A stretch of 64,000 bases of DNA, from contig NC_053043.1 of assembly GCF_003473485.1 (NCBI RefSeq), positions 36,680,576 through 36,744,575 of the forward strand, given 5' to 3'. The position numbers and the translations under genes are program-made. Position 1 is the first letter of the stretch. Every line of letters starts with the position of its first letter. Origin of the DNA: Medicago truncatula. Taxonomy: Eukaryota > Streptophyta > Magnoliopsida > Fabales > Fabaceae. Below are positions 9,971 to 21,917 of the stretch, piece by piece. Below the pieces are notes generated by a model. It saw only the letters and a program-made list of their open reading frames with translations. It was not told where the DNA came from and ran no database searches.

Positions 9971-12527
9971 TGTGCTCGCGATTTTCGGATGTCAAACCAT
10001 TAATTGATTTGAATCGTCGATCTTTGAACTCTCGATTTTTATTCTTGGGAAGGGAAAAAATGAGTAAAAACCCTTTCGAGACTTTGGATTCGGGGGTTGG
10101 TTACGCGAAGGGAAGGTGTTAGCATCCTAAGCGTCTATGGTATTCCATAGGAACCTCTTACTTAGATTATCTTGTGCTAAACTACTTGTTTATTTGAAAA
10201 AATATTACCTAAAATCTAAGTGAAAGAATGGAGGGAGAAGAAGTATGTTTTTGGTTATTTTTATTTGATTTGGAAGGACATGTCCTCTGCCTACGTACCC
10301 TTTTTGGGAAAGGGATCAAAACCGACGTAGTTCCACTCAAGAATTTCTTTGGTGGGTTAGGTTGATTTTAAGATTTTTCGAAAATGGGTTTTAAGAAGAG
10401 AAAGAGGCCTCAAGGCATGAGATAAAGAAAACAAGTGAGGTTGATTGATTTTAAATTTTGAAAATGATTGAAGTTGAATTAAAATTGATTGAGAATTTGA
10501 TTAAGAAAATAAAGGAAAAATGTTATTAAGAAAATGATTTTTGAAGTTCCGCATATTCGATTTTTTTTTTGAGAAAATGATTTTTCTAAACTAACGGTGA
10601 AAACTAACGTAACGTCGTAAAAAAAAAACTAACGGAAAGCGGTAAATAAAAATGTGGTAGTGTCGGTGCATGTGTCGGTGCTTGTGTTACCTACATTATT
10701 ACATCAATTCCTAAATACAACCCTAAGGCCTTTATGCCAAAATAAAAATGCAAGAAATAAAATTACATCAATTTCCTATTTATACACACTAAGTCAATGA
10801 CAAAATAAAATGATGGGAAAATTAAATGTGTATGCTATGATTCAAGACAAAAATTAAATGGTTAGTAATCACAAGAAATATTATGATGAATGAGACATAA
10901 GAAATAATGAGCAAGAATTAAGACAAATAATAATTAATATCATCATATAAGAAATAAACAAAAAAATTAAAAGAAAACAAATAGGATGGATTTTTAAAAT
11001 TAGAGAAAATTAAAATAGTGAGAAAAATATTTTTTTTGGAATTTTTTCTAAGCACAAAAATGTCAAAAAAATGTAAAAATAGTATTTAAAAATAAAGACA
11101 AAAGGAAATAAAAAAAATGACTCAACAGGAACTAATCTAGACCGTCGGATTAAAAAAAGAAAAGGATCTAAAGGTTTAGAAAGAAAGGTGAAAGGAATCA
11201 AATGGACCGGTCCGGTTCAAGTGAACCAGACCGGTTCACACATGCTTATAAAAGGCAATAGGGACCGGTTTTTTCTATTTTTCCTTTCCTCCCTCTCTCT
11301 AAAAATTTCTAGTGAGAGAAGGTCTGCAATTGCAGCCTTCTTCTCCGGCCAAGCTATGACTTTCCGGCGTGGTGGCTGCCGGCCAACAGGCGGCGCCGCC
11401 GCGCCGGAGCAACCAAAACTCCTCCGTTTTGAAATTTTTTACGTTTTTAGAAATCCTTTTTCTTGTTTTGCATGAATCCCAACTTAGATTTTTGAAAACA
11501 AGCTTCTACAAGCCTAGATCTAACAAAGAATATTCAAAGAAAATGAGCAAAAAAAAACTACCTCTCTCTCTCTCTCCGATCCGGTTTTCTCCCTTTGGTC
11601 TGGTGGCTTTCTCCGTTCCGTTTCTTTCCTTTTCCGGTTCGGTTTCCTCCCTTGAATCCGGTCCGGCGCAAGTTTTTTTTTTTTGTTGTGATTGTGTGAT
11701 GTTGTTTGTGATTGTGGTGTTATGTGACTTGTTTATTGATGATTTTTGTGAGAAAGTGTTTTTGTTGGTTTATTATTATGAAGAATTTTGGTTCCTGGAA
11801 TGGAAGAGGATAATGTTCATGATGCATGGCTATGAATATTCATGATGATTGTTGTGTATTTTTTATTTTTCTTTGATCTGAAAAAGTTGGGAGAGATGAA
11901 AGATTAGGGTTTCTGATGGTGGTTGCTGCAGCTGCTACAGTGATTTTTTCTCTGACCCATTTCCCAATGATTGACAGGGTTTTTATAGTGACAAATTAGG
12001 GTTGGCTCTGGTACAAAACAAAGACCAAAATGCCCCTGCAGCTGAGACTTGGAGAAAAAGACTTTAACAAAGAAATAAATAAATAAATAAGAAAAAGAAA
12101 AGAAAAGAGGAAGGAAGAAAGAAAGTCACTCACGTGACTTTCCTTTCTTTGTTTTTTTTTTTAAAAAAAAAAATTAATAAAATAAAAATACTAATAAACA
12201 AACTAAAATATAAAAAAATAAAAAGTCCCTTCGAAACCTGACATGAGGTACTTCAAAGTATCCTCCCTGCCGAAATTTCGGTTGAAATGATTAAAAGGAC
12301 GCGATTTTTAAAATATGATTAAACCTTTTAAAATGACTTGATTACTATGACTAACAAGATTATAAAATGCGCTCCAACAGTTATAAAAATGCAGATAAAA
12401 GTTTTTTAAATGATTAAAGAAGAAAAACACGAGTTTTAAATGGTAAAAAAAACAAATAGAAGAGAATGTGGACTATTTTTAAATATGGACAAAAAGATTT
12501 TAAATGGTCCAAATTTGGGGTATGACA
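9971..12527 (-). repeat. 5' LTR of the Ogre-like element (right LTR on the window)
   Basis: This 2557-bp copy of 1242-3799 carries the same inverted motif and two opposed TATA boxes (11247-11254 plus, 11980-11987 minus). It is directly followed by the CTAAT duplication at 12528-12532. ORFs here (11010-11201, 11188-11475, 11369-11845) are LTR sequence, not genes. Confidence 0.92.
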
Positions 12528-12532
12528 CTAAT

Positions 12533-13320
12533 ATTGGCGAAAACCTACTCGAATAAGGAAGTAACTAACATAACGATTAACCGTAATTAGGGAACACAAT
12601 GACTTCATGACTTAAATCAGTATATTAACATTATTCTTCGTTCATCCTTGGTAAGGTAGACAACATAGGGCTTCCCGTTTGTATAACTACCGAGAGGGAG
12701 AATATGTTGATGTCCTTCTAAGATTCAATAGACGAATGTACCTGGAGAAAACCGAGAATTTAGGAACCCTAATATTCGTTGTTGATTCAAACACCTCTGA
12801 GAAAGTAAGAACCTACACGTACTTTTATGCGCGTAAGTGTATCTCCCTATAGGATTGACAACCCTAAACAATGAACCTTGTAGAAACACAAGTGTAAGGT
12901 TGCAACTGACAGCTGGAGGGCAATGAACCCAAACCTTTGAGAGAGTAATACCCCAGACGAACAAACTCGTGTGATCAGTAGGTGCAACTTGACACTTGAT
13001 AGAAGATGTTAGAAACTGAATAATGCTTGACCATTAACTAATTCCAACAAATGAAAAGAGGAGACTCGAAGAATGTTAACCTCTATTAACTTTCTCCATT
13101 CAAAACCAGGTTAACTCCTAAACTCTTTCTTTGCTGTATACAAACTAAATTGCAAAACCCCTTTTTATCTTCTATTTATTTTATTTCTTACTATTCCCAA
13201 ATAAATAAGTAACGTGAATTACCTACTTGGAATTACAATCTCTGTGGATCCGATACTCTACTTACACTTTATTATCTAATACAGAAAACACCTATTGACA
13301 CATGGATTTTAAACGGACAC
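12533..13320 (+). mobile_element. Right part of the Athila/Cyclops-like LTR split by the Ogre-like element
   Basis: This continues the interrupted LTR after the second CTAAT. Joining 1241 to 12533 gives ACATACCTAAT|ATTGGCGAA across the empty site. The tail (about 13236-13290) has CTCTGTGGATCCGATACTC then TTACACTTTATTATC, the usual U5-end pattern of this LTR group. The minus-strand ORF at 12725-12964 shows no known domain. Confidence 0.45.
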
Positions 13321-16020
13321 ATATCCACCTGACTTAAAAATCTGGGTGGAGGGAAGCTTTTTAACTTCAAAATATATTTAAAGTTGTTTAACCCCATTTA
13401 AAAACGAGCTTTTATTAAAATCCTTCACTCTCTCATTCACCACCAATCCATGCTTTTTCTCTGGTTCTCCAGCGTCATGGATTTGTGATTTTAGTTCTCC
13501 AGCTTTGCGAAACCCTCTCTCAGCTCCTTTCTCCTTCCCTTTACATCTCTTGTTGCTTATTCCATTTATTTGGTCTTGAAACTGAAGAAATTTTGAATTA
13601 AGCTAATAAGCTTTTAATAAGCTATTTAGTAATTGTTTTCATTTTTGCTGCATCTTGTTGCTATGATAAGCTAGTTAACAATTGTTTTCATTATTGTTCA
13701 GCGTAGCGACACCCACTCCCTCCGTGAAGAAGTAAAATAGGAAATCACATTGCACCTTGGCTAGTTTCAATCTCTATGTTATCACATATCACAAGGATAA
13801 GTGGTTAATTTTTAAGTCCTATTGATGACTGATTAATTTTTAAAGGTCATTGATATGGATTGACTTGTATTAAGCTTATCAAATAGTATTATTAATGAGG
13901 TTAAGATTCGGTCATGAACCTGATCAGGTGAATGAAGACATGATTGGTACTGTTATTCTCTATATTATCACATATCACAAGGATAAGTAAATTAGGAAAG
14001 GTTATTGATAATGATAGGATTTTAAAGTAACTTCTGTTTCTGAGTACTTCTTGTATTAGAAGGGTCAAAAGTTATCGTAATATATTTCATTTTAGCCTCT
14101 TAAAAAAAAATATGAATTTTTAACATTTTTCTTTTCAAGTTCAAACAAAGGTTAACAAACTCTCATGTACGTGCTTGTAAATTAATATTAGAGCCTAATC
14201 TCATGCCTTATTAAAGACTGAAACTGAGAGTATTGCTACTGATCAGTTTAGTGGTCCATCAATGTGATATTGGAATTTGAAAGCTAATCGCATGCCTTAT
14301 TAACATTCCTTTGCAAAACATAGTCCAACATTTTATCGAATCTCATCCCCATCACCAATGAATTTGAGTATTTCCGCCTCATCCCGATTTCTGCAGTGAA
14401 TAATTTTTTTAATAAAAATAAAAGTATTTTTCAGCCTTGAGCAAAATGTTGTAATACACTATTCAGCAAAGAGATAACGACGATCGATGACTATTGTGAA
14501 GGAGAAGAGAGAGGTTGAGAGTGTGAGATACGAGAGGAGAAAATAGAGAACTATGGTAAGAGAATGTCATATGAAAGACCGAGACTCTAACTGTGTGAGT
14601 GACATGATTTAGGGTTTGAATTTCTATTTATATAAAATGGGTAATAAATTGATTTTTTACATTTGGGATAGGTTTGGGTATGAGTTCGGGGTGGGTACAT
14701 ATATCTCTGTTACCCGTCTCGTATCCATGTTTTAAAATCAATGAAAACCTAAACACATACTCAAACCCAGTCAAAACCCGTCAAATTGGGTTTGTTTCGG
14801 GCAGGTACCCGTAAGTACGAGTTTGTTACCATGCCTACTCTTATTTAATTTCTAAGAAACCTAATTTTCTATTTAAGTCTTCTGAATAAACCCAATAACC
14901 TAAATATTATTACTATATGCACTCCACATCTTCAGTAAGCGACTTCCTTAACCCGTGATTCTTCCGACTTTTTCAAGCTCTCACGATACGATCTAAAAGT
15001 CCATGATTCAACTTAAACACGATTGAACCACTTCTGAGTGTTTCTATATATCGCAAGGCAAAGTCTTGATTTTGAGACGCGAGTGAGTAAGTGGTGAAAA
15101 AATGTTAATTTTCTTTCAATGTTACGATGTGTGGCTCGTAGCATGGAACACGAGTTAGACAGTAGATGATCTTGTGATTTTCTTCATTCCTTGTTCTATT
15201 TATTTTTATTGAAACATCATTAATGACTATACACTAAGAATAACATAATAAAACTTGTAATCGCCATATTAAGGTCACAAAGTTGTCTAGTTTGAGTGAT
15301 TTTGACATTTTCAAGGTCATTTTCCAATTTTTCTCTTTTATGACTTTTGAACGAATCCTTTAAAGAAACTCTACTAAAATGCAATAAAACTTGCTACTTT
15401 TACTCTAAAATGACTCTAAAAAGCCACTAAAAACCCTATATGATTTCTTATCATCACAACCCAAACTTGAACTTTTGTTTATACTCAAACTAATATACTT
15501 GTAATTCAATAGAAAAATAACAAATCTTCCTTAATGATAAATTATGAAAAGTCTTTAACTAACCCAGCTATGGAACAACTAACATTTGATGCATTCTTTT
15601 TCTCAAAAGATTATAGTTCTCTAGACTTTATGTCACTATGTCCAAAGAATTCACTAGCGAGATGCTAGCTAAAACACAACCATTTTTTTTTACCTAAATA
15701 CTCTACCTAGACATTGAATCATGGTGGTTACTCTTTTGACATTCACATGCCACTTGACTATAATACTTGAAGACATTCAAAAGTGAATTAAAGTACATAC
15801 AATAAACACACTTTGGAGGAAAGTAGAATGTGGAACTTATATATATTTGACCCATAGTTCTCACCGGTCATGATTTAGTAAAGGTTATGCTAGATAACAC
15901 ATGACATGTTTCCTTATTTCTTCCCAACAATTCCTCCTTTGGACCGTTGTGCAATGCATTTCACTTTGTCTACACAAGATAGACCATATATTTTGAGAAT
16001 CCGATCAATCAGGCATAGAT
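13321..16020. other. Non-coding stretch, no gene recognised
   Basis: No ORF with recognisable protein motifs is present. A phrase of about 30 bp with TATCACATATCACAAGGATAAG occurs at about 13780 and again at 13962, indicating a local duplication. 14640-14830 holds GGGTA/ACCCGT-rich sequence of a kind common in plant repeats. The remainder is AT-rich with no visible structure. Confidence 0.4.
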
Positions 16021-16029
16021 GTTAATAAA

Positions 16030-16585
16030 CTATTTGGATGGGGGAATGTTTTGAGGGAATGTAATGTTTTGAAGGAATTCAAATACCTTGAGGTGAATTT
16101 CATTGTTTGGATAATAGTTTGAAGAATTTTCAAAATGATGGAAATTTGTGAAGTATTTTGTTCAAGTTAAATGTAGAGAATTTCAAATGACACCTAAAAG
16201 TTAAGAATTTCAAAATTCTTCATTGTCATATTTTTTCAAATTTTACATTTTTGTCCTCAAACTTTCCAAAATTTTCAATTTGACCCCAATAAATTTATAA
16301 AAAATTGCAAATTGACCCCTCAAATTTTCCAAAAATTATAATTTGGCCCCTCAAAAATTTTGAAATTTGCAAATTGACCCCTAATTTCCTTTTTCAAATT
16401 TGGCCCAAAAAATTTGAAATTTATAAAAGTTGCTAAAAAATATGACAATAAATTTTTTTATTACTCTATCCAAACAATAATATTTAAGAATGAAAGCAAT
16501 TTAATTAAATCATTTGAATTACCTAAAATTCTAAATTCTTCAAAATTTCTCAAATACTCCATCCAAACACACTCTAAAGAAAATT
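16030..16585. repeat. Probable MITE-like inverted-repeat element
   Basis: The left side has ACTATTTGGATGGGGGAATG and the right side CAAATACTCCATCCAAACAC, which pair as rough terminal inverted repeats. The interior is very AT-rich with alternating AATTTGACCCC / GGCCCCTCAAA phrases. Exact ends and target-site duplication were not resolved. The ORF at 16414-16599 is low-complexity sequence within it. Confidence 0.35.
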
Positions 16586-16599
16586 CAAATAACAAGTAA

Positions 16600-17450
16600 T
16601 ATTGACTTAATAATAAACAAGAAATCGGACAAAGTACTAAAATACTTCAAACGAAAATGTTGACCATGGTTAACGCAATCTTCCAAATCAATGTTGACCA
16701 TGGTGCGGAGGTTGGTTTCAATGATGATGGTTATTTTCTATGGTGGTGAATGGTTTGAATTATGGTAAGTTCTTAAGGAGTTTTGAGAATGCATGGGTTT
16801 GGGTGTTTATGTTTTAGGTTGATTGTTTTAGGGTTGAGTTTGATCACTACCTTCTTCTCAACATGTAATGTCTTTAGAGACATCTTGAATCTTTATTCCA
16901 TGTCTTCCATTTTTTCTCGAGGTGTCTTGGTTTGTCAAATTACATAATTTTTCAATAGAATACTAAAAAACATCTATGAAATTTATTTGCTTAGGAAAGA
17001 AATAGAATTACATGATTTGATATAAAAACATTACAAAATGTACCTTAAACCATGAGCAACTTCTCTAAAACTACTCTTTATTGACCTAAATCACTACTAA
17101 AATGACTGAAAAACATACTGAAATAATGTAAGATGGCCTGTCATCACTAATATAAAAAGATAAAAGCAAATAAACCTAAAAATAAGTAAAGAAAGTTGTC
17201 ACATTGAATATCAACAATCCACGAAAACGGCGTCAAAGAGTTAATGACAACTTTGGCAACAACGCCAACCTATAACAATTAATAAAGCAGTAAGTTATCA
17301 TCTCCGCGATGATTGCTGGTATCTATGTATGTATGTATGTGTGTGTGTGGGTGTGTGTGTATATATATATATTATATCAAACACAACACATTGATGTACC
17401 TTAGAGACATTTAATAATAAATCCTTTTTTATGAATGGTTTTTTGCAACT
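16600..17450. other. Intergenic DNA with a GTAT/GT/AT microsatellite
   Basis: No gene is seen. A compound microsatellite runs from about 17323 to 17370 (GTAT repeats, then GTGTGT, then ATATAT). The rest is AT-rich intergenic sequence upstream of the NCR gene. Confidence 0.5.
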
Positions 17451-17503
17451 TCTAAGTGCTAACAACTATTTAGTTGAAGTTGACCAAACCTGAAATTTTT
17501 TCT

Positions 17504-17511
17504 TATAAAGA
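17504..17511 (+). promoter_or_regulatory. TATA-like box of the NCR gene
   Basis: A TTATAAAG sequence lies about 50 bp upstream of the NCR start codon, in the spacing expected for a compact NCR promoter. No transcription start could be confirmed. Confidence 0.45.
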
Positions 17512-17554
17512 GATCAAATAATTTTCTACTTGATACATGCAAAGGAGAAAACAT

Positions 17555-17868
17555 ATGGATCAAATCACACATTTGCTTTATGCATTCATCATCTTTCTAT
17601 ATGTAAATTTTGCTTCAACCGAAAGTGGTAAGTCATTTTTCATGCTATTTTCAAATATATAACATTTTGATATAACTTATCAAGATTTCTCAAATAAATT
17701 ATAACTTATTTTATTTTGATTAAGACTATAAAGATTTTTTTTATTTTTTTTCGTAGAGAAGATTATCAAGATTTAGTGCCATGCTTATCACGCGCTGATT
17801 GCCCGCAAGATATGTGTGTATCTCCTAAACTTGTGTGGTGTCATCTTTATTCTTGTGAATGCATTTAA
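17555..17868 (+). CDS. Nodule-specific cysteine-rich (NCR) peptide, two exons, 60 aa
   Basis: Exon 1 (17555-17627) encodes a signal peptide: MDQIT, then a hydrophobic run HLLYAFIIFLYVNFA, then STES. Exon 2 (17759-17868) encodes the mature part. The intron 17628-17758 starts GTAAGT and ends AG; the acceptor at 17757-17758 keeps the frame, whereas the AG two bases upstream would give an early stop. The mature peptide has six cysteines spaced C-x5-C-x4-C-x7-C-x4-C-x1-C and ends CECI. This layout (short secreted peptide, one intron after the signal peptide, conserved Cys) is the NCR family of IRLC legumes. These peptides enter symbiosomes and drive bacteroid differentiation. Function and nodule expression are inferred from the family. 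The gene is too short to show as a single long ORF. Confidence 0.82.
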
Positions 17869-17899
17869 ATGTAACAAATAAGCTGAAAAATAATCATAT

Positions 17900-19030
17900 A
17901 TTACTTGTATCCATACAATTATATTTGAACATCAAAATATTTATATTGTTAAGTATTTCTTGTAATGGAAAAATATGTAATATAAATATATAAAAAACCT
18001 GGAAATTATCCCAAAAGTACATGAACATCATAGTAACACAAACAAAATAACCTCGCACAAGTAGTGCAAGGGGAAGTAACTATGGCATTTACCTTTATTA
18101 AAAAAAATCTAGAAACTAGAAACCTAAAAAGGAAGGAAGTAACTAATTAACAAAATTATTTTTTCTAATCACGCCCTTTAAAATTCTAATTACATCCTAA
18201 AAGACTAAAATACCCTTGTTTTCAAATTAAATTTTCAGAACCATTTTCTTCCCTCGTTTCTTTCATTTGTGCTTCCTCTTCCATTCTTTTTCTTCCTTCA
18301 TCTTGGGTCTGATTGTTTGCTCAACTCATAGAACAACTCCTTTGTACTTCATTCATTTTAGGATTCTCTTTCTCGTAAAGTCTTCATCCAATATTGAGGA
18401 GAGTTTTAGGTCTCACGAACAATTATTTATTGACAAAGTTTTGAATCATTGGTGACGCTGGTTAGGGAATCTGCAAAACAGTGAGTCGTGTGTTCAACAA
18501 AGGGAATAAAATCAAGAACAAGTTGAAACAGAATGCACGATGATTATATGGAAATGTTAACAAGTGCCTCTAAAACATTGTGTTAAAAAAATTGTAAAAG
18601 GAAATATTTTTTGGAAATTAGGTAATGTTGTTATGCTAATTAAGATCACTTGAGAATACGCAAAGCCAATTAACATGAAATTTAAACATAAACACAAAAT
18701 ATCAAACAGATGAGAACTGGGTTCTCATAAGAAAAAAAAATGAAAACGCAGAAAAAATTACTAGAAATTCATCTAACTGTGTTATGAAATATTAGCAAAA
18801 TGATCATGATCTAGATAGATAGTCTTAAACTAAACCAAAGTAAATAAATTGATGGATGATAATAAATTTTTTAGAAATTGTGGTTGGGCTTAACACAACC
18901 CCACAAAACCGACTTGGTTTGTGGACATAAATGGTGGATGGCCCGATAGAAAAAACCTGATAGTAGGTGGCCCAATGGATCTTGAAGAGACTCTAATACC
19001 AACTTGAATAATTTAGATTGAATAACTTGT
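17900..19030. other. Intergenic DNA, with a possible LTR-edge fragment
   Basis: No gene is seen. The plus-strand ORF at 18267-18455 has no recognised motif. 18885-19015 contains GGGCTTAACACAACCCCACAA and GACTCTAATACCAAC, phrases common near the edges of legume LTR elements, but no element could be delimited. Confidence 0.35.
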
Positions 19031-19040
19031 ATATTACAAT

Positions 19041-19288
19041 AATGTGTGCACTCTTACATACACAAGAGAATCTCTCAAGAAAGCATAAATAAGAAAACTA
19101 AATCAAGCATAATAATTAGAGAATAATGCACTCTTACGTACACAAGATAATCTCTCAAGAAAGCATAAATAAGGAAACTAAATCAAGCATAATAATTAGA
19201 GAATAATGCACTCTTACATACACAAGATAATCTCTCAAGAAAGCATAAATAAAGAAACTAAATCAAGCATAATAATTAGAGAATAATC
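19041..19288. repeat. 80-bp tandem repeat, three copies
   Basis: The unit contains CACTCTTACATACACAAGA, then AATCTCTCAAGAAAGCATAA and CTAAATCAAGCATAATAATT. It recurs at a period of exactly 80 bp: the CACAAGA phrase stands at 19061, 19141 and 19221. Copies differ by only a few bases, so the array is young. It abuts the 3' end of the decayed LRR gene on the minus strand. Confidence 0.9.
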
Positions 19289-20014
19289 AACAAAAATATA
19301 CCTTATCATAAAACATTTTCTTTAAGGTTCTGTTGAGTTCACCCTCCCAATGATTTTCTTCATTGGTTTGTACATTTTGAAGATTTGTTTTGTTTGCCAC
19401 TCCCAATGAAAAAAGTTCCATTCGAGGACATTCTTTGACAACTACAACTTCCAGAAAGGGAAACATAATGGGGCATCGGCAAGGCAAAATCGACAGAGCC
19501 TTTGTAAAGAAATTAGTTCTAGATATTTTAAACTCCAAAATGCAATCTCGTTTGTCTCGTCTTCTTTACTGTTCACTACATCCTCAAGCCAATTACACAT
19601 TTTAATCTTCATTGTTGTGAGTTTGACAAGACTCTTTGCCGTTGGGTGTGTTATCAATTTTTTCAACTCATTGCAGTTTGTTACCTCCAAATAGGTCATG
19701 TAACAAAAGGCAACAAAGGACGGAACCAACTTTATTAGACTGGAACACTGAGAAACAGTTATTTTTTCAAGAAACTCTAGAATGGGGTCTATTTGAAATC
19801 CTTCTTTGCATATACATTGAAGCTTGGAAAGTTGGAATAAATGCACCTCTATGAGTCGCGGGCTAATTTGAGTTTCCTTTTCAGTTCTAATGATTTGTTC
19901 ACCTTGGAATATCTCCATGAAGGAACTCCACTCGACCAACAAGCTTTCGGAATTCGGAACATTTTTCAAGAACCAATATGAAAAAGTAGCTTCTTCATTG
20001 TAGAACTCACACAC
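19287..20014 (-). pseudogene. LRR segment of a CC-NBS-LRR-type resistance gene, frameshifted
   Basis: Minus-strand reading from 20014 to 19442 gives LRR repeats of the RPS2-like CC-NBS-LRR kind: IEVHLFQLSKLQCICKEG, FLEKITVSQCSSLIKLVPS, MTYLEVTNCNELKKLITHP, then an LEDVV motif. The repeat pattern then continues in another frame (19538-19287, FPFLEVVVVKECPRMELFS, ending MFYDKVYF), so a frameshift lies near 19440-19470. No NB-ARC or coiled-coil part exists in the window. In intact genes these repeats form the pathogen-sensing C-terminus; this copy is probably inactive. Confidence 0.7.
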
Positions 20015-20365
20015 AGAAATGTGTTTGATGTTGTTGAATTGAACCCCTGAATATTGGCTCTACAATATCATGCCAAAATCTTTGTTGTTCAAGTTTAAAT
20101 TTTCCACATTGGCAAGTACCTTTTATAAAAAGTAAATTAAACCAAAACATTCTGCTTCAAATTTTTTAAAACAATTACAAAGTTTCTATTCGTACTAAAT
20201 AGAATAATAACTCAACTAAATTGTCAATAATAAAAGAAATATTGAATAATTTATCTTTGACTTAAGAGAAAATTGAAAAAATTTAAAATTTGTGCTATTT
20301 AACGTTACCCTTACCTCTTCAATCACAAAAAGAGGTTGATATTTTGAGATATTGAGCTCATCATT

Positions 20366-21050
20366 TCAGGTGCTTTCTTGGAGTCTCAAAGGTTCTGCTT
20401 TAAATAGCTCTATATTTGGACATGAAAACAACTTTATCGTTTTCAATGATTTACATTGAAGAGAATGGACCCCAAGAAAAAATGCCTTAAGTTTGGGCAA
20501 ATATTCAAGCGTGAGGGATGTTAAACGAGGAAACACAAATTTAACTATCTCTTTCGTTCCTTCCTTGGCAACAATTTCTTGAATCCCACAATTACTTGCT
20601 TGAAGACTTTGAAGTTGCATCATATCTCTAGAAACCGAGAGTGGAAAGAAGCTTATCAAGCTTTTGCATTCCGCAACAGATACATCACTTAAATTTTGAA
20701 ACCTCATAGGGTAATGTGGATCCTCTTTCGATACATGCTTCAGTTTTGGAAGATTAGATAGTTTTAATTTCTTCAATTGAGTAGAATTCTGCACAACAAT
20801 ATATTTTGCAAATTCACCTCTCAAATTAAAAACTGCTTCTAATGAATTAAAATCTTCGACATCTAATTCTTCCAAATTCATCAGTACTTCTAGCAAGTTA
20901 GGTTGAAAAAGCACATCGGATAAAAAATCACATTTATGAACCATTATACTTCAAACTCCTTAATGTGTTATGCTCAAGATTACCATACCACACTTCTTTT
21001 AAGTCGGGATAATAAAATAGTTTTAAATGCCTGAAACTACCAAATCCCAC
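20366..21050 (-). pseudogene. Second LRR exon of the same CC-NBS-LRR-type gene, frameshifted
   Basis: A splice acceptor TTGCAG (about 21051-21056, minus strand) is followed by coding sequence GFGSFRHLKLFYYPDLKEVW and LEHNTLRSLK, the usual opening of an LRR exon in this family. A one-base shift near 20945 moves the reading to 20944-20366: VHKCDFLSDVLF, LMNLEELDVEDFNSLEAVF, LKKLKLSNLPKLKHVSKED, SLKTIKLFSCPNIELF. The exon closes with a stop at 20366. Order and strand agree with its neighbours on both sides. Confidence 0.68.
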
Positions 21051-21218
21051 CTGCAAAAACAATCGTATTGCAAGTTAGTTTAAACAAAAGTACAGGTAAA
21101 ATATAGTACATTTACAAAATCTATATACATAGTAAAATATTCTCTGTAAAGTTTGAAATACAATTACTTTCATTTTCCTTTTTAAAAATTCACACATCTT
21201 GGTGTTAACGATATATGG

Positions 21219-21917
21219 TCACAAAACACACACACACACGTTGTAAACCAAAGGTTGAAGTAAGCGTACTTTGTCTTCAAACATGATGTGTATTGTATCA
21301 TTTAGGTTTCCCTTCCAAAGCAATTCTGAATCATTTTCTGCAATTCTAACTTTTCGAAGAATTGGTGTACTTGTGTTTCCCGCTGAAAAAATCTTCATGC
21401 GAGGACATTCACTCACAGTTACTTCCTCCAACACTGGAAACTTCATGAAACACTTACTAGAGAAAAATTTGACGAGGCTTGGCAAACATTCCAACATCAA
21501 AATTTCTAAACTAGTAAAAGCAATGTCAACATTTTCTACTCCAGTAATTATTTCTTCAAGTGAATTACAATCTTTTATCTTCAGCACGAGCTTGTCCAAA
21601 CTTCGCGCAGTAGGAGTTGTGATTAAATATTTTAGCCCCTTGCATTTTCTTACCTCTAAATAAGTCAGATCATTAAGGGTGGCAGATGAAGGCATCAAAT
21701 TTATCAAACTAGGACAACGGTTAACGTGTAAGTATTCAAGGAACTCAACAACTGGGTCAATTTGGGATCCTTCCTCACATATATGTTGAAGTTTAGGTAA
21801 TACATTCAATGTCAGTCTTTTGATTTGTGGATGAATCTTTTGCCTTATTTCTCCTTTATCTTGGAATATCTTCTTGAAGGAACTCAACTCAACAACTAAT
21901 GACTTAAGAGTATGCAC
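21219..21917 (-). pseudogene. First visible LRR exon of the CC-NBS-LRR-type gene
   Basis: This 232-codon minus-strand reading has LRRs parallel to those at 19442-20014: IKRLTLNVLPKLQHICEEG, FLEYLHVNRCPSLINLMPS, LTYLEVRKCKGLKYLITTP, CNSLEEIITG, FPVLEEVTVSECPRMKIFS and IMFEDKVRLLQP. It matches the third unit motif by motif, so the gene grew by duplicating an exon of this type. An in-frame stop (about 21928-21930, minus strand) cuts it off upstream. The plus-strand ORF 21271-21663 is antisense to it. Confidence 0.7.

Larger units (their letters stand above)
1242..12527 (-). mobile_element. Ogre-like LTR retrotransposon, gag-only, very young insertion
   Basis: This is a complete LTR element read on the minus strand. 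It is flanked by a 5-bp target-site duplication CTAAT (1237-1241 and 12528-12532). The LTRs are 1242-3799 (3' LTR of the element) and 9971-12527 (5' LTR) and begin, in element sense, with TGTCATACCCCAAATTTGG, which is typical of Ogre. A primer-binding site (9948-9966) of the Ogre tRNA-Arg type adjoins the 5' LTR. The internal region (3800-9970, 6.2 kb) holds one long gag ORF (7418-8908), several tandem arrays and no recognisable protease, reverse transcriptase, RNase H or integrase. The element is much shorter than autonomous Ogre copies (known to exceed 20 kb), so it should need proteins in trans. The LTRs differ by about one substitution and three homopolymer lengths. Confidence 0.9.

Noticed and set aside
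11369..11845. 158-codon ORF in the right LTR
   Set aside because: It exists only because of a one-base T-run difference from the left LTR and has no recognised domain.
17757..17868. NCR exon 2 starting at the first AG (17755-17756)
   Set aside because: That acceptor leads to a stop after six codons, whereas the AG at 17757-17758 gives the six-cysteine peptide.
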